DNA of 64,000 nucleotides from Basidiobolus meristosporus CBS 931.73 (GCA_002104905.1 MCFE01000405.1:16652-80651); one strand, 5' to 3'; counted from the first letter of the stretch, positions 20,818 to 31,054 are shown. A program made the numbers and translations. Notes: generated from the letters alone by a model not told the origin.

Positions 20818-23800
20818 GAGGACACATACTGCTTGTCAGAAGACACATCTTGTTATGGAAGAAGATGAAGAGCCTGACAATATACACCCCAACATTTGGA
20901 GCTGCTCATTAGGTATACAGGAGCAGACTGCTATGGTTCGGACAAAATACAAGACAGTAGAACAGAAGATTAGACCATCACTTACACCTTTGACTGATGG
21001 ATCCCAACCTGCTGATTACATTAGACCACCAGAAGAAACACCAGATGATACACGACTCACACCTGAGAGACTTAAGCAACTTATCATTGGTGATGGAAAC
21101 CTTACACCAGAGGAGATACTATTATTTAAGGAGACCTTGAAAAGGCATGATAAGGTCTTCTCATATAATGACAAGGAGATGGGACTCTTAAAGACATTGG
21201 TTGAAAAACCCATCAAGATTCATACAGTGCCCCACACACCCTGGTCATTTAAGCCTTACCCACTGCCCAGAGGACTCCAAGCTGATGTGCATGACCTACT
21301 TAAGAAGATAGAAGCTGGTATCCTAGAACCTTGCCATGGACCCTATGCTAACAGATGGTTTGTGACCAAAAAGAAGAATGGAAAGCTCCGATTCATTCAA
21401 GACATGCAACCTGCAAATGCTGTCACTATCAGAGATGCTGCTATACCTCCATCTATTGATGACTTTGCAGAAAGCTTTAGTGGCCACTCCATCTACTCAA
21501 CATACGATCTCTACTCAGGATATGACCAGATTCCCCTTGATGAGACATCAAGAGATATGTTTGCACTACAGACACCATTTGGACTATTAAGGATGACAAG
21601 ACTCAGCCAAGGGGCTACAAACTCCGTGGCTCAGTTCCAGAGATGCATGGTGAATGTGCTATACCAGTTTATACCTGAGAAACTTGCTGTCTTTGTTGAT
21701 GACATAGGCATCAAAGGACCAAAAACCCAGGACACCACTGAAGTCATGCCTGGAGTCAGAAAGTCTGTCTATGATCATATTTCAGACAACAATGCCATAT
21801 TAGGAGCCATTGAAGAAGCTGGACTCACCATCAGTGGTGAGAAAAGCAGCTTTGGTGTATCAGAGATATCCATTGTTGGACAAAAATGCAATACCTTTGG
21901 TCGCTCACCTGGAGATTCCAAGACACAAAAGATATGCAACTGGCCTACCCCCACAAATCTAACGCAAGCTCGTGGCTTTGTGGCAGCTTGTGGGTTCTTT
22001 AGGATCTGGATCCCAAGATTTTCTGAGATAGCAGAACCAATCTACCGGCTACAGAGAAAGAATACCCCATTTATCTGGGGAGAAGAGCAAGAAGAAGCCA
22101 TGCAATTACTGAAAGAGGCCTTAGTATCTCCACCAGTTCTAAGACCTCTTGACTATCAAAACACTGAATGCCCACCTATTTTGACAGTGGATGCAAGCCC
22201 TATAGGAGCTGGAGCACTACTTGGACAAGATGATGAAGATGGCAACCGCTATGCCTGCAGATATGAGAGCTGCCTATTCTCTCCTAGAGAGCAAAGATAC
22301 TCACAGATTAAGAGAGAACTACTAGGAGTTGTGAAGATGCTGAGGAAACTGAAGTCACAACTCTACATGACACACTTTATCCTGGAGACAGATGCCAAGC
22401 CACTTATAGGAATGATCAACAAGCCTGACCTACCTGATGATGCCACAAACCAATGGATGGCATGGCTGAAAATGTTTGACTTTGAGGTCAGACATATCCC
22501 TGGCAAGACAAATGTTGTGGCTGATGCACTCTCCAGGAAGGGACCACAATTTTTTGAAGACTTGGACCCTCACTTTGATGATATTATTGATGCAGATATC
22601 CAACAGATTGCCATCAAAGACCAAGAGAGAACTACCTGGAGTCTGATCAAGGAATATCTAAGGACACTTCAAAAACCTAGTTGGATGGAAATTCAGGAGT
22701 TTAGAAAACTCAGGAAGAAGGCACATCACTACTATCTTAAAGATGATCTTCTCTTTAAGCAAGTGAAGCCTGGACTTATGCCAAGAAGAGTAGTCACTAC
22801 CCCTCAAGAGCAACTGAACATCATGACAAGTATCCACCAAGGAGAACCAGGAGGACATAGAGGACAAGAAGCCACCTACTATACCACAGCTCAGAGGTAC
22901 TACTGGGAAAACATGTACTACAATATTCAACACTTTGTTGAGTCATGTGTAGCCTGCCAGAAGAGATCCTCCAAGCGTTATGAAGAACCACTGCATCCTA
23001 CTTACACAGTCTGTCTATGGCAAAAGGTTGGTATTGACCTTGTCCACATGCCAACAGCTGGATCAAAAAAGTACCTGATTGTTGCTAGAGATGACCTTAG
23101 TGGATGGGCAGAGGCTCGAGCCTTGCCCAACAACAAGAGCCATACCATATGGAGATTTATACTTGAAGACATCATCTGCAGATTTGGCTGCATCCGGCAG
23201 TTTGTTGCTGACAGAGGAGAGATGACATCCCAAATGATCCAGGAGTTGTGCTCAAAGTACAAGATACACATTGCTTTTACAACAGCTTACCACCCTCAAG
23301 CCAATGGAATGATAGAGAGAGGACATGGACCATTGGTGAACTCTCTTGTCAAGACTTGTGAGAATAACACAACACTGTGGCCACAGCAATTACATCTAGC
23401 ACTCTGGGCAGATAGAATTACTACCAAGAGAACAACTGGATTATCGCCATTCAAGCTACTCTATGGACATGACTGCATACTACCAGTTGAGTTAAACACA
23501 GTCACTTGGAACTCATTGAATTGGAGATCCGATATGCAGACTGAAGACCTCCTTGCAACTCGCATACAGCAACTTGATCACCATGACTTGAATATTAGCA
23601 GAGCTGCTGAACAACTTAAGGACACACGACTAAAGAACAAGGTGCCCTTTGACAAATCACACCCAACAAGGCCAAAACCACTATCACTAGGAGACCCAGT
23701 ACTACTCTATGATTCCACCTTGGACAAGCAATGGAGTCAGAAGTTTGACAACAAATGGACTGGCCCCTACCTCATTTCCAAAGTGATTGGAAATGGAAGT

Positions 23801-23899
23801 TATTACATATCTGAGCTTGACAACACCCAGTTGAGAGCACCAGTTGCTGGAAATCGACTTAAGTTATTCAAGCATAGGAATTTCGCACATCAAGATTAG
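20738..23899 (+). CDS. Gypsy A1 pol: reverse transcriptase, RNase H, integrase
   Basis: Open 1053-residue frame. RT occupies about residues 130-390: KKNGKLRFIQDMQ, YDQIPLDETSRDMFA, and the active site FVDD at residues 319-322. RNase H follows, with LTVDASPIGAGALLG and VRHIPGKTNVVADALSR. The integrase zinc domain shows HQGEPGGH...CVAC, and the catalytic residues are D767, D825 and E860 (in GIDLV, VADRGE and GMIERG), with 34 residues between the second Asp and the Glu. The C-terminus has WTGPYLI of the GPY/F type and no chromodomain. It would copy the element RNA to DNA and insert it. The methionine at 20738 lies past a frameshift, so expression is expected from gag-pro. The frame itself has no stop. 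Confidence 0.93.
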   Translation: MRSVWYTIQGSNPGLQSTFCGVTPNNKRTHTACQKTHLVMEEDEEPDNIHPNIWSCSLGIQEQTAMVRTKYKTVEQKIRPSLTPLTDGSQPADYIRPPEETPDDTRLTPERLKQLIIGDGNLTPEEILLFKETLKRHDKVFSYNDKEMGLLKTLVEKPIKIHTVPHTPWSFKPYPLPRGLQADVHDLLKKIEAGILEPCHGPYANRWFVTKKKNGKLRFIQDMQPANAVTIRDAAIPPSIDDFAESFSGHSIYSTYDLYSGYDQIPLDETSRDMFALQTPFGLLRMTRLSQGATNSVAQFQRCMVNVLYQFIPEKLAVFVDDIGIKGPKTQDTTEVMPGVRKSVYDHISDNNAILGAIEEAGLTISGEKSSFGVSEISIVGQKCNTFGRSPGDSKTQKICNWPTPTNLTQARGFVAACGFFRIWIPRFSEIAEPIYRLQRKNTPFIWGEEQEEAMQLLKEALVSPPVLRPLDYQNTECPPILTVDASPIGAGALLGQDDEDGNRYACRYESCLFSPREQRYSQIKRELLGVVKMLRKLKSQLYMTHFILETDAKPLIGMINKPDLPDDATNQWMAWLKMFDFEVRHIPGKTNVVADALSRKGPQFFEDLDPHFDDIIDADIQQIAIKDQERTTWSLIKEYLRTLQKPSWMEIQEFRKLRKKAHHYYLKDDLLFKQVKPGLMPRRVVTTPQEQLNIMTSIHQGEPGGHRGQEATYYTTAQRYYWENMYYNIQHFVESCVACQKRSSKRYEEPLHPTYTVCLWQKVGIDLVHMPTAGSKKYLIVARDDLSGWAEARALPNNKSHTIWRFILEDIICRFGCIRQFVADRGEMTSQMIQELCSKYKIHIAFTTAYHPQANGMIERGHGPLVNSLVKTCENNTTLWPQQLHLALWADRITTKRTTGLSPFKLLYGHDCILPVELNTVTWNSLNWRSDMQTEDLLATRIQQLDHHDLNISRAAEQLKDTRLKNKVPFDKSHPTRPKPLSLGDPVLLYDSTLDKQWSQKFDNKWTGPYLISKVIGNGSYYISELDNTQLRAPVAGNRLKLFKHRNFAHQD

Positions 23900-23921
23900 T
23901 TTGCTTTGACCCAAGTTCAAA

Positions 23922-23938
23922 GCTGAGAGGGGGGTGGA
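23922..23938 (+). other. Polypurine tract of Gypsy A1
   Basis: GCTGAGAGGGGGGTGGA lies immediately upstream of the 3' LTR, the expected place for plus-strand DNA priming. Confidence 0.8.
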
Positions 23939-25009
23939 TGTAGTGGGGTGACAGTGACACCCACTGACAGATGTGCTCATTCCCTTATTTTCTACTTCCC
24001 TATATCTCTACTACACTTATTTTAGTTTTATCCCATTTGTCTTACCCAATCAGTACTATCCCATAAGCCGGTTGACTATCACACCTGCTTACCTTATTGC
24101 ATAAGTTACCCCTCACTTTATGTAAGATTACTAGCTATATGTACTTCTATATTAGGCAAGTACCCGCGCCAGTACCCGTGACACATGATCAGCCCGTGTC
24201 ACCATCCCTACCATTTCCATACCATATATGGTATCCCCATGTTACACAGGTTTCAGAATACTGATTCCTGATTGGTTGGATGTGCTGTGCCTCTTAGAAC
24301 CTTCCGGCACCTACTTAGAACATTCTTAGGACATTCTGATGTCATTAAGATTTCTATTGATATCCGGAACCTTCTGGAACACCATGATTAGTAATCACTT
24401 AGCCAGTAAGAAAAGTATATAAGGGAGGCTATCCCTCAACAATAAACCATCATCCCTTTTATCAATATACCAACTTGTTGATTAGTGTGATCACTGCTAC
24501 CTGCTGCTACCTGAACTTCCAACCCCAGACCACAGGACACTCCCAGGAAACCGCGCTGACAGCCAACTGACCTTGGAGGCACTACTTGTGAGGAATACTC
24601 AGAGTAGGTATCTTTTATTATATTTGATTCTTTCCCAAGTTTGTTCTTGTACAGGCAAAGATACTTTTCTGTCTTTGTAACTATTGACCACAGCTGCATT
24701 CTTATCAAGTCCCTGCTGGTGGAGTTTACAGTTGTTTTGACTTTGGAAACTTTAGTACATTGTCATCTCAAAGGACGCTGAACCCAGCACATACTTTTGT
24801 TAAGACGCCAACTAAGTTGGGGATTGTAGCTCAATAGTTTTCCCTTGACAAGCTTGTGGCTTTATTCCCCTTCACATTAGATTAGAGACAGAACCCAAGT
24901 ATTCCTAGCAAGCTTTTGCCAGAGGTTATCGCACCCAGTGAACACCTCACACACAAAACACTTGAGAAGTGTTGGACGTATCTCTCCCTTAGACCTATAC
25001 ACCACCACA
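23939..25009 (+). repeat. 3' LTR of Gypsy A1
   Basis: 1071 bp, partner of 17837-18906. It retains CpG at several sites where the 5' LTR has TpG or CpA (for example 24168 and 24550), and has lost it at the site where the 5' LTR keeps ACCGACT (18368). Confidence 0.93.
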
Positions 25010-25404
25010 GCAGCACTGCTCTTGAAGAAGTGCTGCAACCTCTTGGTGTGCCCATGTATGTTCCAAAACTCCACTGAAGGCATTCTGATAACCTTTTGAG
25101 CTCTAAATGTTACTTTGTTTGTCAGTGGGATTTCCACTCTGCCAACACTGGAGGACATGGAGGCTGTGGCAGAAAGATTGCCTTTCTGTGCAAACTTTTC
25201 TACCTTACTGGAGTGTAGCTGAACCAGCTGTACTTCCAAATCTTGTGAAAACAGCAGTTTTCTTGTTGGTAATTCTTCCTGGCTATTATGGTATACATCT
25301 GTTCTGGGCTTACAGCACAAATTGACAAGAGCTACAGCTTTTCTTTTACTCTGTGGTAATGGAAAGTATTCCATTACTACAATATCTCTAAACCAATATT
25401 GCAC
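25010..25404 (-). pseudogene. X2 frame N-terminal part (right side of A1 insertion)
   Basis: Minus-strand translation gives HNSQEELPTRKLLFSQ and SSKVEKFAQKGNLS, clear paralogs of X1 (HSQEELLSRKQLLSQ, CSKVDEFAEKGNLS), then HGTKRL-type sequence ending KRLQHFFKSSAA at the A1 boundary. It continues in 17836-17638. Beyond 25352 the frame runs into the W1 LTR, so only 25010-25351 is transposon sequence. Confidence 0.65.
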
Positions 25405-26551
25405 TCATTTCTTTATTTTGCTTTTGCCATTGTAACACAAAAGTGAAAGATTAAGAATTTACAGCTTTGAAGTACAAATGCTCCAGACCCTGCCAAGCTA
25501 TCCACCCAAGAATATTATGTCATACAGAACATGTAGTAGTTAACACATGTTTCAAATTGCAGCTCATTTGAAGCAGTACTTAAGGAGTTATGACCAAAAG
25601 AGTCCAATTATTAGATATACTATGCCTTATTGCTAGGATTACTCTGGTGACTTTGATTGCGTGTAACTTTAGAACCAGCCAATCAGATCACATACAATTT
25701 CTACAGGTACTGCGCCTATGTCTGATCTGCGCCACTGCAAAATTTTAGCTTTGTATCATGTGTATTGATTGTGCAATTGCCCAAAAACTTTGATCCTTCA
25801 AAATTTTCATATATCTGACTTCCCCAGCGGAAAAATTAAGGGAGAGCCTCTCTTTCCAGAGTCTCCACACTACAATTACAAGCTCAAAGGTAATAAGACT
25901 TCCCCTGCATCTCTTGCACTGGTGAGTATTCTGACTTATATTGGTACTACATCAGTAAAGAGACTGCAAAGCTCACAAGACTCCAATCTAAGTACTACAT
26001 GAAACTACCACTTTTCTGTCAGAAAAGTCCCCTCTAAGAAACCCCTTTAGACACCTCTTTAGCTCTAAAGACCCCTTTAAGAAACCCCTTTACTCTAAAG
26101 AAGCCCCTTTAGGCACCCCTTTAGTGTAAAGTCCACTTTAGAGACCATTACAAGAAGCCCCTTTACTTGAAAGACACCCCTTTAGGTCTAAAGACCCCTT
26201 TAGAGACTTCTACAACACACCCATTTAGGTTAAAGGGGAGTTCAGAATTTCCTTACTAGGAAATATTTACTCAGAAAGGAAAGTGACTTCCAAGTAAGGA
26301 AAAGTTACTATAAAAGTAAATAAGCCCATTAGTTGGCAGAAGGTCAGAACACTGCTGTAGAAGTGAAAAACACTACCTAGAGTATATTTTGAGCCTAAGA
26401 TTGAGGAAATTAGTTAAAGTTGTATCTTCTATCAGTATATCAAACTCCCAATAAACTATTTCAGTATTGGCATACTGGAAGTTGTTGTATATTGTTGATC
26501 AGCCTCTACATTGTAGAACAAGCCCCAAACTAATCATAATACAACACAACA
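25352..26551 (+). repeat. 5' LTR of Gypsy W1
   Basis: About 1200 bp, TGTGGTAATGGAAAG ... CACAACA, colinear with 45235-46446. A striking internal array of CCCCTTTAG-type words occupies about 26020-26245. Confidence 0.82.
26020..26245 (+). repeat. CCCCTTTA microrepeat array inside the W LTR
   Basis: About a dozen irregularly spaced copies of CCCCTTTA(G/C), interleaved with CTAAAG words so that many short stretches are near-palindromic (CTTTAG...CTAAAG). It is present at the equivalent place in the solo LTR (45905-46135) and, inverted, in the minus-strand copy (48030-48260). Confidence 0.8.
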
Positions 26552-26618
26552 AGAATTTGGTGGAGGACCTGGGTAGTTTGAACCTTTCACAATACAAGCA
26601 TCAAGAAACGTTACAAGA

Positions 26619-27229
26619 ATGGCCAATACACCAGTCCCAGAGTTAACAGCCACTTTTAAAGGTGCCATTCCAGTAAAATTCTCAGGAGAGAATGTTACTG
26701 AGTTTCTAGAAGAGTTTAACAATATAGCTGCAGCTTTTGAGCTGTCACACAAGAACAAAATCCAGTTGTTTCCCTTTCTTTGTGAAGTTGAAGTATCAAG
26801 ATTCTTACAAAGTTTGGATCCATTTAAGATATCTGTTGGTGCTAACTATAACTGGGACACTGCTCAACAAGCTATTTTAGCTGAGTACCCAAAGGAAGCA
26901 CAGTTTGTTACACTAAATGAGCTAGAAATGCCTTACAACAAGACCCAACCCTTGCAGAAGTACATTCAAAAGTTGAGTCAAAAGCAAGGCATGTTGCAAG
27001 CAGCTTTTGGAATTCCAAAATTTATCAAAGAAACAATTTTCTTATGAATATGCCTCCTGAGATACATAATGCCATTAGCCACCAAGTTCAGGCTACAAGC
27101 TCCTATGACAATGTTAAACAAATGGTGTTAAACTATCAATCAGCAAGACAAGTCATGGATTCCATTAATATTCAAATGAAGATTTCTGCTCCCGCTAAAC
27201 AAATTCTTCATTGTACAAATAACCCATAA
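26619..27229 (+). pseudogene. Gypsy W1 gag (frameshifted)
   Basis: Starts MANTPVPELTATF 67 bases after the LTR. The 142-residue first frame has FSGENVTEFLEEFNNIA and YNWDTAQQAILAEYP, resembling retrotransposon gag. A frameshift near 27030 passes into 27044-27229, reading PPEIHNAISHQVQ, and an in-frame TAA at 27227-27229 precedes the next segment. Gag is unlike that of A and H, so W is a separate Gypsy lineage. Confidence 0.78.
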
Positions 27230-28381
27230 AGTGATCAGGTTAATGAATTAATTGATGCATTAGGAAAACTGACGCTTAAGTTGGACTCTCTAAGTGTACC
27301 ATCATCAAGCATCAACAAGGCAAGACCAGAAAATCCCAAAACAACCAGTAATTATCCACAGCAAACCAAATGTTGTGTGTACTGTGAATCTGCCAAGCAT
27401 AGCGGTTATGGTTGTCAAGTATTGAATATTGATATTGACAGTCATAAGGTGATGATTGATTGTTGTGGGAAGATCTGTGATATTGCTGGAAACCCCTTGC
27501 CTATCAACAGAGGTTATGGTGGAATGAGGTCCTATGTACATGCTCAAGAAGAATCAAGTAAAAGCACCCATATATCAAGTTTCATACAAATCCAAAAGAC
27601 TGCAGAAATTCCAAGCAATGAACATTATGTACTCACATTATCAGATCCATCAGGGCAGGTCCAAGAATATCTAATGGAAAAAGAGGAAGTTGAAGAGTTT
27701 AACTGCCTTATTGATAAGAGAAAGTATGTTTCTACAGAGAAGAATCCTAAAAAATTGTGTACCAACAACAGAAATCAGCCAATTGTTGAAGTACCAGTAC
27801 AGCCAGAAACATCAAAAATCCAAAAAGAACACTTGCAATCTCAATCTAAGTATGACACTACTGCAATTACACAGAAAGTTATTGACAAATTCTGGAAATC
27901 TCCATTTCCACAACTTACAAATCAAGAAATGTTTACCGCCATCAACAATCTCAGTCAACTACTGCCAGAAATGGCTGAGCCTATGAACAAAGATATCCTG
28001 AAAAATTATCAAGAACAGTCATCAACAACGTTACCAAGTGAACAACTACAATTTGAAGTGGAAAAAGCCTTTTACTCTATTACAACAGGAAGCTATGCTC
28101 CTACAATCAACAATGTTGAAGTGGCATGTGTTTTTGATTCTGGATCTGATATCAATGCTATCACTTCTATGACTTTTGAAAAAATCAAATTGCCATTGAC
28201 AGAAGTTGACTGGAATATGAGAACTGCTACATGTGCAACAGAGAAGATGCTTGGACTTTGTCACTCTGTACCAATTGAAATTGGAGGAATCAGGGTTACT
28301 TCTCCCTTTTTCATTGTTGCCAATGGACCCACTTTTGAGGTATTGTGGGGACAACCATATGAGAGAAAATCTCTTCTATAA
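27230..28381 (+). pseudogene. Gypsy W1 gag C-terminus and protease
   Basis: Same frame as 27044-27229 across one stop. It contains the zinc knuckle CVYCESAKHSGYGC (perfect CX2CX4HX4C), a long charged linker, and a retropepsin with VACVFDSGSDINAI (catalytic Asp codon 28136-28138) and FEVLWGQPYER in place of the usual LLGRPW. It ends at 28381; the remaining 236 bases to 28617 look like broken linker towards RT. The layout parallels A1, but sequence identity is low. Confidence 0.8.
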
Positions 28382-28616
28382 GCTGATCATAGACCTGATG
28401 GAAGCTTATGGCTGACAATCACATCTGACAATTGAAAAAGAAGGGCAACCTTTTGTGCAGCAGAAGAGAATAATCCAAGAAATGCACACTCCATTCCTGT
28501 ACAAAACATACAGGTTCATAATGGTATTTTGCTTTATGATCAACACTTCATTCCATCAAAAACAAGTAAGACAAATGCCATGTATAAGCCAGTTTCATTG
28601 AAAGCAAAGCCAGTAT

Positions 28617-29255
28617 CTACTGGAATCTCACCATCTGCCCACAACAATCCTCAAATGGAGCAGCTATGAAGACCTGTTCCATGCCCATCATTTCACAAAA
28701 ATGGGCCACAGTGTTGGTTAGGAAGGAACCACAATTGTTGGACAGGAGAATCTGAGGATATCTGTGCCAGCAGATGATGTGTTTTAAAATGAATTGGGCA
28801 GTTGTCTTCTGATCTTTTGTTTGGATGGGTTGGGCTTCTCCCCACTGTGAGAAACAATTGGTAGCAATTAGTATGTACTGTCCTCCTTTCTTTGCTTTCA
28901 TAAAGGGGCCAACAAAGTCAACCCCAGCCTGGTGGAAGGGTAAGTCCACCAGAATTGGTGCTGTTGTCCCTATCTTCTAACTCTGGTTACATTTTTGGCA
29001 GGTGGAGCATCATTGTGACATATTTATGATGTTGGTCATCATTTTTTTCCAACAAAACATCTTTCTCAACATCTTATATGTTGTTAGGGGGTTATTGTGT
29101 CCTAATGACATATGTCTTTCTTGTATGATTTCTTTGCAGGCAGTTAAAAGGGGTATCTTGACTTTGAGCTGTCCTTGGAGTAACCATAATTGATTTTTTG
29201 TACATTGTACCAACACCATTACCTTCAAAGTCCCTCCTCTGCTTGTTTGTAACAA
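28617..29255 (-). pseudogene. Gypsy E integrase
   Basis: 29255-29010 shows the zinc-binding domain, with HMSLGHNN and then CSTCQKC just past its stop. 28949-28617 has the core: PFHQAGVDFVGPF (first Asp), ILLSNNCGSF at the second catalytic position (the usual SDNG Asp is Asn), and CCGQMVRF where the Glu-containing motif should be. At least two of three catalytic residues appear lost. The frame ends at the W1 junction. Confidence 0.78.
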
Positions 29256-30725
29256 TGTGTTTGGGGTACTTCCCCCTTCTTTTAAAGCAGATTACCTCCT
29301 TGTTGTCATTGCTAACATGTACTTAGCAAGCATGCTAGCAACTGAGGAAGTTTGCATCCTGGTGTTTCTAGACAATGCAATGAATTACTTTGAAGTTGCA
29401 TTCTTGTAGTTGGAGGGCCTAACATGCTAGTCAACCAGTAAAGTCTTTAGTTTTCATGAGCCAGATCAGTGTGCTGTGGTCCATTACTATTGTGAATTGG
29501 CAACCATGTATGCATGTATTGAATTGTTTAATTGAATAAACAACAGCCAGACATTCTATATTGGTAACAGGGTAGTGACATTTGTGTTTGTTTAGCAAAT
29601 GGCTCATGTAATTGATTGGGTGGAATTTGCCGGGTTAGTGGTATTGTCCCAGTATGGCACCTATACTGGTGAGACTTGCATTACAGTTAATAAAAAATCT
29701 CACATTCCAATTGGAATAACATCTCACTGATGGTGATGTCAGGGAATTGTTCAGCTGATGAAATGCTCTCCTTTGAGGCTCTAATGATGCAAAACACTGG
29801 CCTTTTTGTGTCAATTTGTACAAGGGGGCTGCTATCATTGCAAGTTTTTGACAAAGCAGCAATAGTAGCAGGCTTGTCACAGGAGTTCCAACATTGCACT
29901 GAAATCCTTTGGTGTGGGTGTAGATTGAACAGCTTTTAGGAGTGAAGTAGATGGTATATCCCATCTGCTGAGACTGAGTGGCCCAGGAACAACAATCTTA
30001 CATACAAGAAATGTCACTTCTTGGGATGTAGTGTGAGTTGGTTCTCAAGGATGGTTGTCTGGATATGTTGCACATTTTGTATATGTTCTTCTACATTGAG
30101 GGAATATATTGTGATGTTGTCCAGATACACAAGAGTGCATTCCCATCATAAATTTCCTAGCACATTGTCAATCATCCTTTAGAACATAGTGGGAGCATTG
30201 CCCAAGCCAAAGGGTAGTTTGTTCCATTTTTATAATTCAAACAATGTTATAAAAGCAGTTTTGGGTCAATCTTCTGGGGCTACTTCTTCTTGCCAATACC
30301 TGGAGATTAACTTGAGAGAGCTAAAATACTTAGCTCCAACTAATCTGTCCAAGAGGTTGCCTATTTGCGGTTGTGGATACACGTCCTTCTGGGTGACAGC
30401 GTTCAATTTTTGGTAGTTGATGCAGAAGTGTAGATTTCTGTCTTTCTTTGGGACTATCACTACAGGGGAGGCCCACAGAGAATGGCTTACCGTACTGCTG
30501 TTATCCTTTAATAAAGTTTCATTGTCTCTTTGATATAATCCATGTCAACTTTTGAGTTCCTATGGGCTTTTTGCATCATGGAGTATTTGTTGGCAAGGTG
30601 GATTTGGTGATATACCCCAGGTATATGGCAAATTACGTGGTTCTTAGAGAATACTTGGGCAAGCAGGCATATTCCTTCTGGAGACTTGTCTTGTAGTGTA
30701 GGTGGTAGACTGGGGTCCACATCCA
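29256..30725 (-). pseudogene. Gypsy E reverse transcriptase and RNase H
   Basis: 30460-30266 has the RT blocks IVPKKDRNLHFCINYQKLN and YPQPQIGNLLDRLVGAKYFS. The active site reads YLDN instead of YLDD (complement of 30116-30127). 29964-29635 covers the connection to RNase H, with APLYKLTQKGQCF and FINCNASLTSIGAILGQ. From 29634 to 29256 only scattered remnants are visible. Many stops and the YLDN change make it inactive. Confidence 0.8.
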
Positions 30726-30920
30726 CATCATGCATCATCATCACCCAATAAGATCCTACCTAATATATCTATTTCTGTCTGATACAGATCTGCTGATTCA
30801 TTTGCTGACTAATGTTACTGATTTGATAGGTAATACTGATATACGGATAACCTAAGCAAATAACTAATTGATTTGACTAAATGCTGATCTAACTTAAACA
30901 TTCAAGCGCAGATCATAACA
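30726..30920 (-). repeat. Family-G LTR fragment inside Gypsy E
   Basis: Minus-strand reading follows the first ~195 bases of the G LTR (34424-34788): it ends GATCATAACA at 30920, the complement of the TGTTATGATC start, and includes CTATTTCTGTCTGATA and CACCCAATAAGATCCTAC. Confidence 0.7.
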
Positions 30921-31054
30921 CTTATTTTGTGTTACAGCTGTATTACTTCTATAAAGGTATAATAACTGAGCGTCTTTATTAGTAAACAACAGTTCAACTA
31001 TTATCACTATTTCTTGATAAGTTCCTTATATCCAAATCACTTCTTGAATTGCAG
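30921..31054 (+). repeat. Copia-C type LTR 3' fragment inside Gypsy E
   Basis: About 125 bases nearly identical to the end of the Copia C LTR (40344-40467): CAGCTGTATTACTTCT, CAACAGTTCAACTATTATC and TTCCTTATATCCAAATCAC. It abuts the G fragment directly. The rest of that LTR is absent. Confidence 0.8.

Larger units (their letters stand above)
17837..25009 (+). mobile_element. Gypsy A1 (nearly intact LTR retrotransposon)
   Basis: Complete Ty3/Gypsy element with 1.07-kb LTRs (17837-18906 and 23939-25009) that start TGTAGTGG and end CCACCACA. By eye the two LTRs differ at about ten positions in ~1070, so insertion was recent. Inside are a primer-site-like TTTGGCACCC, gag with zinc knuckle, protease, reverse transcriptase, RNase H, integrase, and a polypurine tract just before the 3' LTR. 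Comparison with A2 points to three coding lesions: an extra base near 19557, a stop at 19897-19899, and an extra base near 20738. No chromodomain follows the integrase. The flanks TGCGC (left) and GCAGC (right) do not form a clean target duplication. Confidence 0.93.
25352..28617 (+). mobile_element. Gypsy W1 (5' LTR, gag and protease only)
   Basis: 5' half of a Ty3/Gypsy element: a 1.2-kb LTR (25352-26551), a primer-site-like ATTTGGTGGAGGACC, gag with zinc knuckle, and protease. Pol is missing. At about 28617 the sequence switches to the integrase end of the minus-strand Gypsy E. The solo LTR at 45235-46446 and the diverged minus-strand LTR at 47722-48845 belong to the same family. W1 starts inside Tn-1 sequence. 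Confidence 0.82.

Noticed and set aside
23002-23271. Minus-strand open frames inside Gypsy A1 pol (also 21016-21216, 22430-22624, 22658-22933)
   Set aside because: They are antisense shadows of a well-conserved pol frame and have no features of their own.
23700-23899. Chromodomain at the end of Gypsy A1 pol
   Set aside because: After WTGPYLI the frame ends within about 45 residues, with no chromodomain-like aromatic pattern.
17832-25014. A clean 5-bp target duplication for Gypsy A1
   Set aside because: The flanking 5-mers are TGCGC and GCAGC; they do not match, so I did not claim one.
26020-26245. CCCCTTTA array as a CRISPR-like or satellite array
   Set aside because: Spacing and unit length are irregular, it lies inside an LTR and is shared by other LTR copies, and the genome appears eukaryotic.
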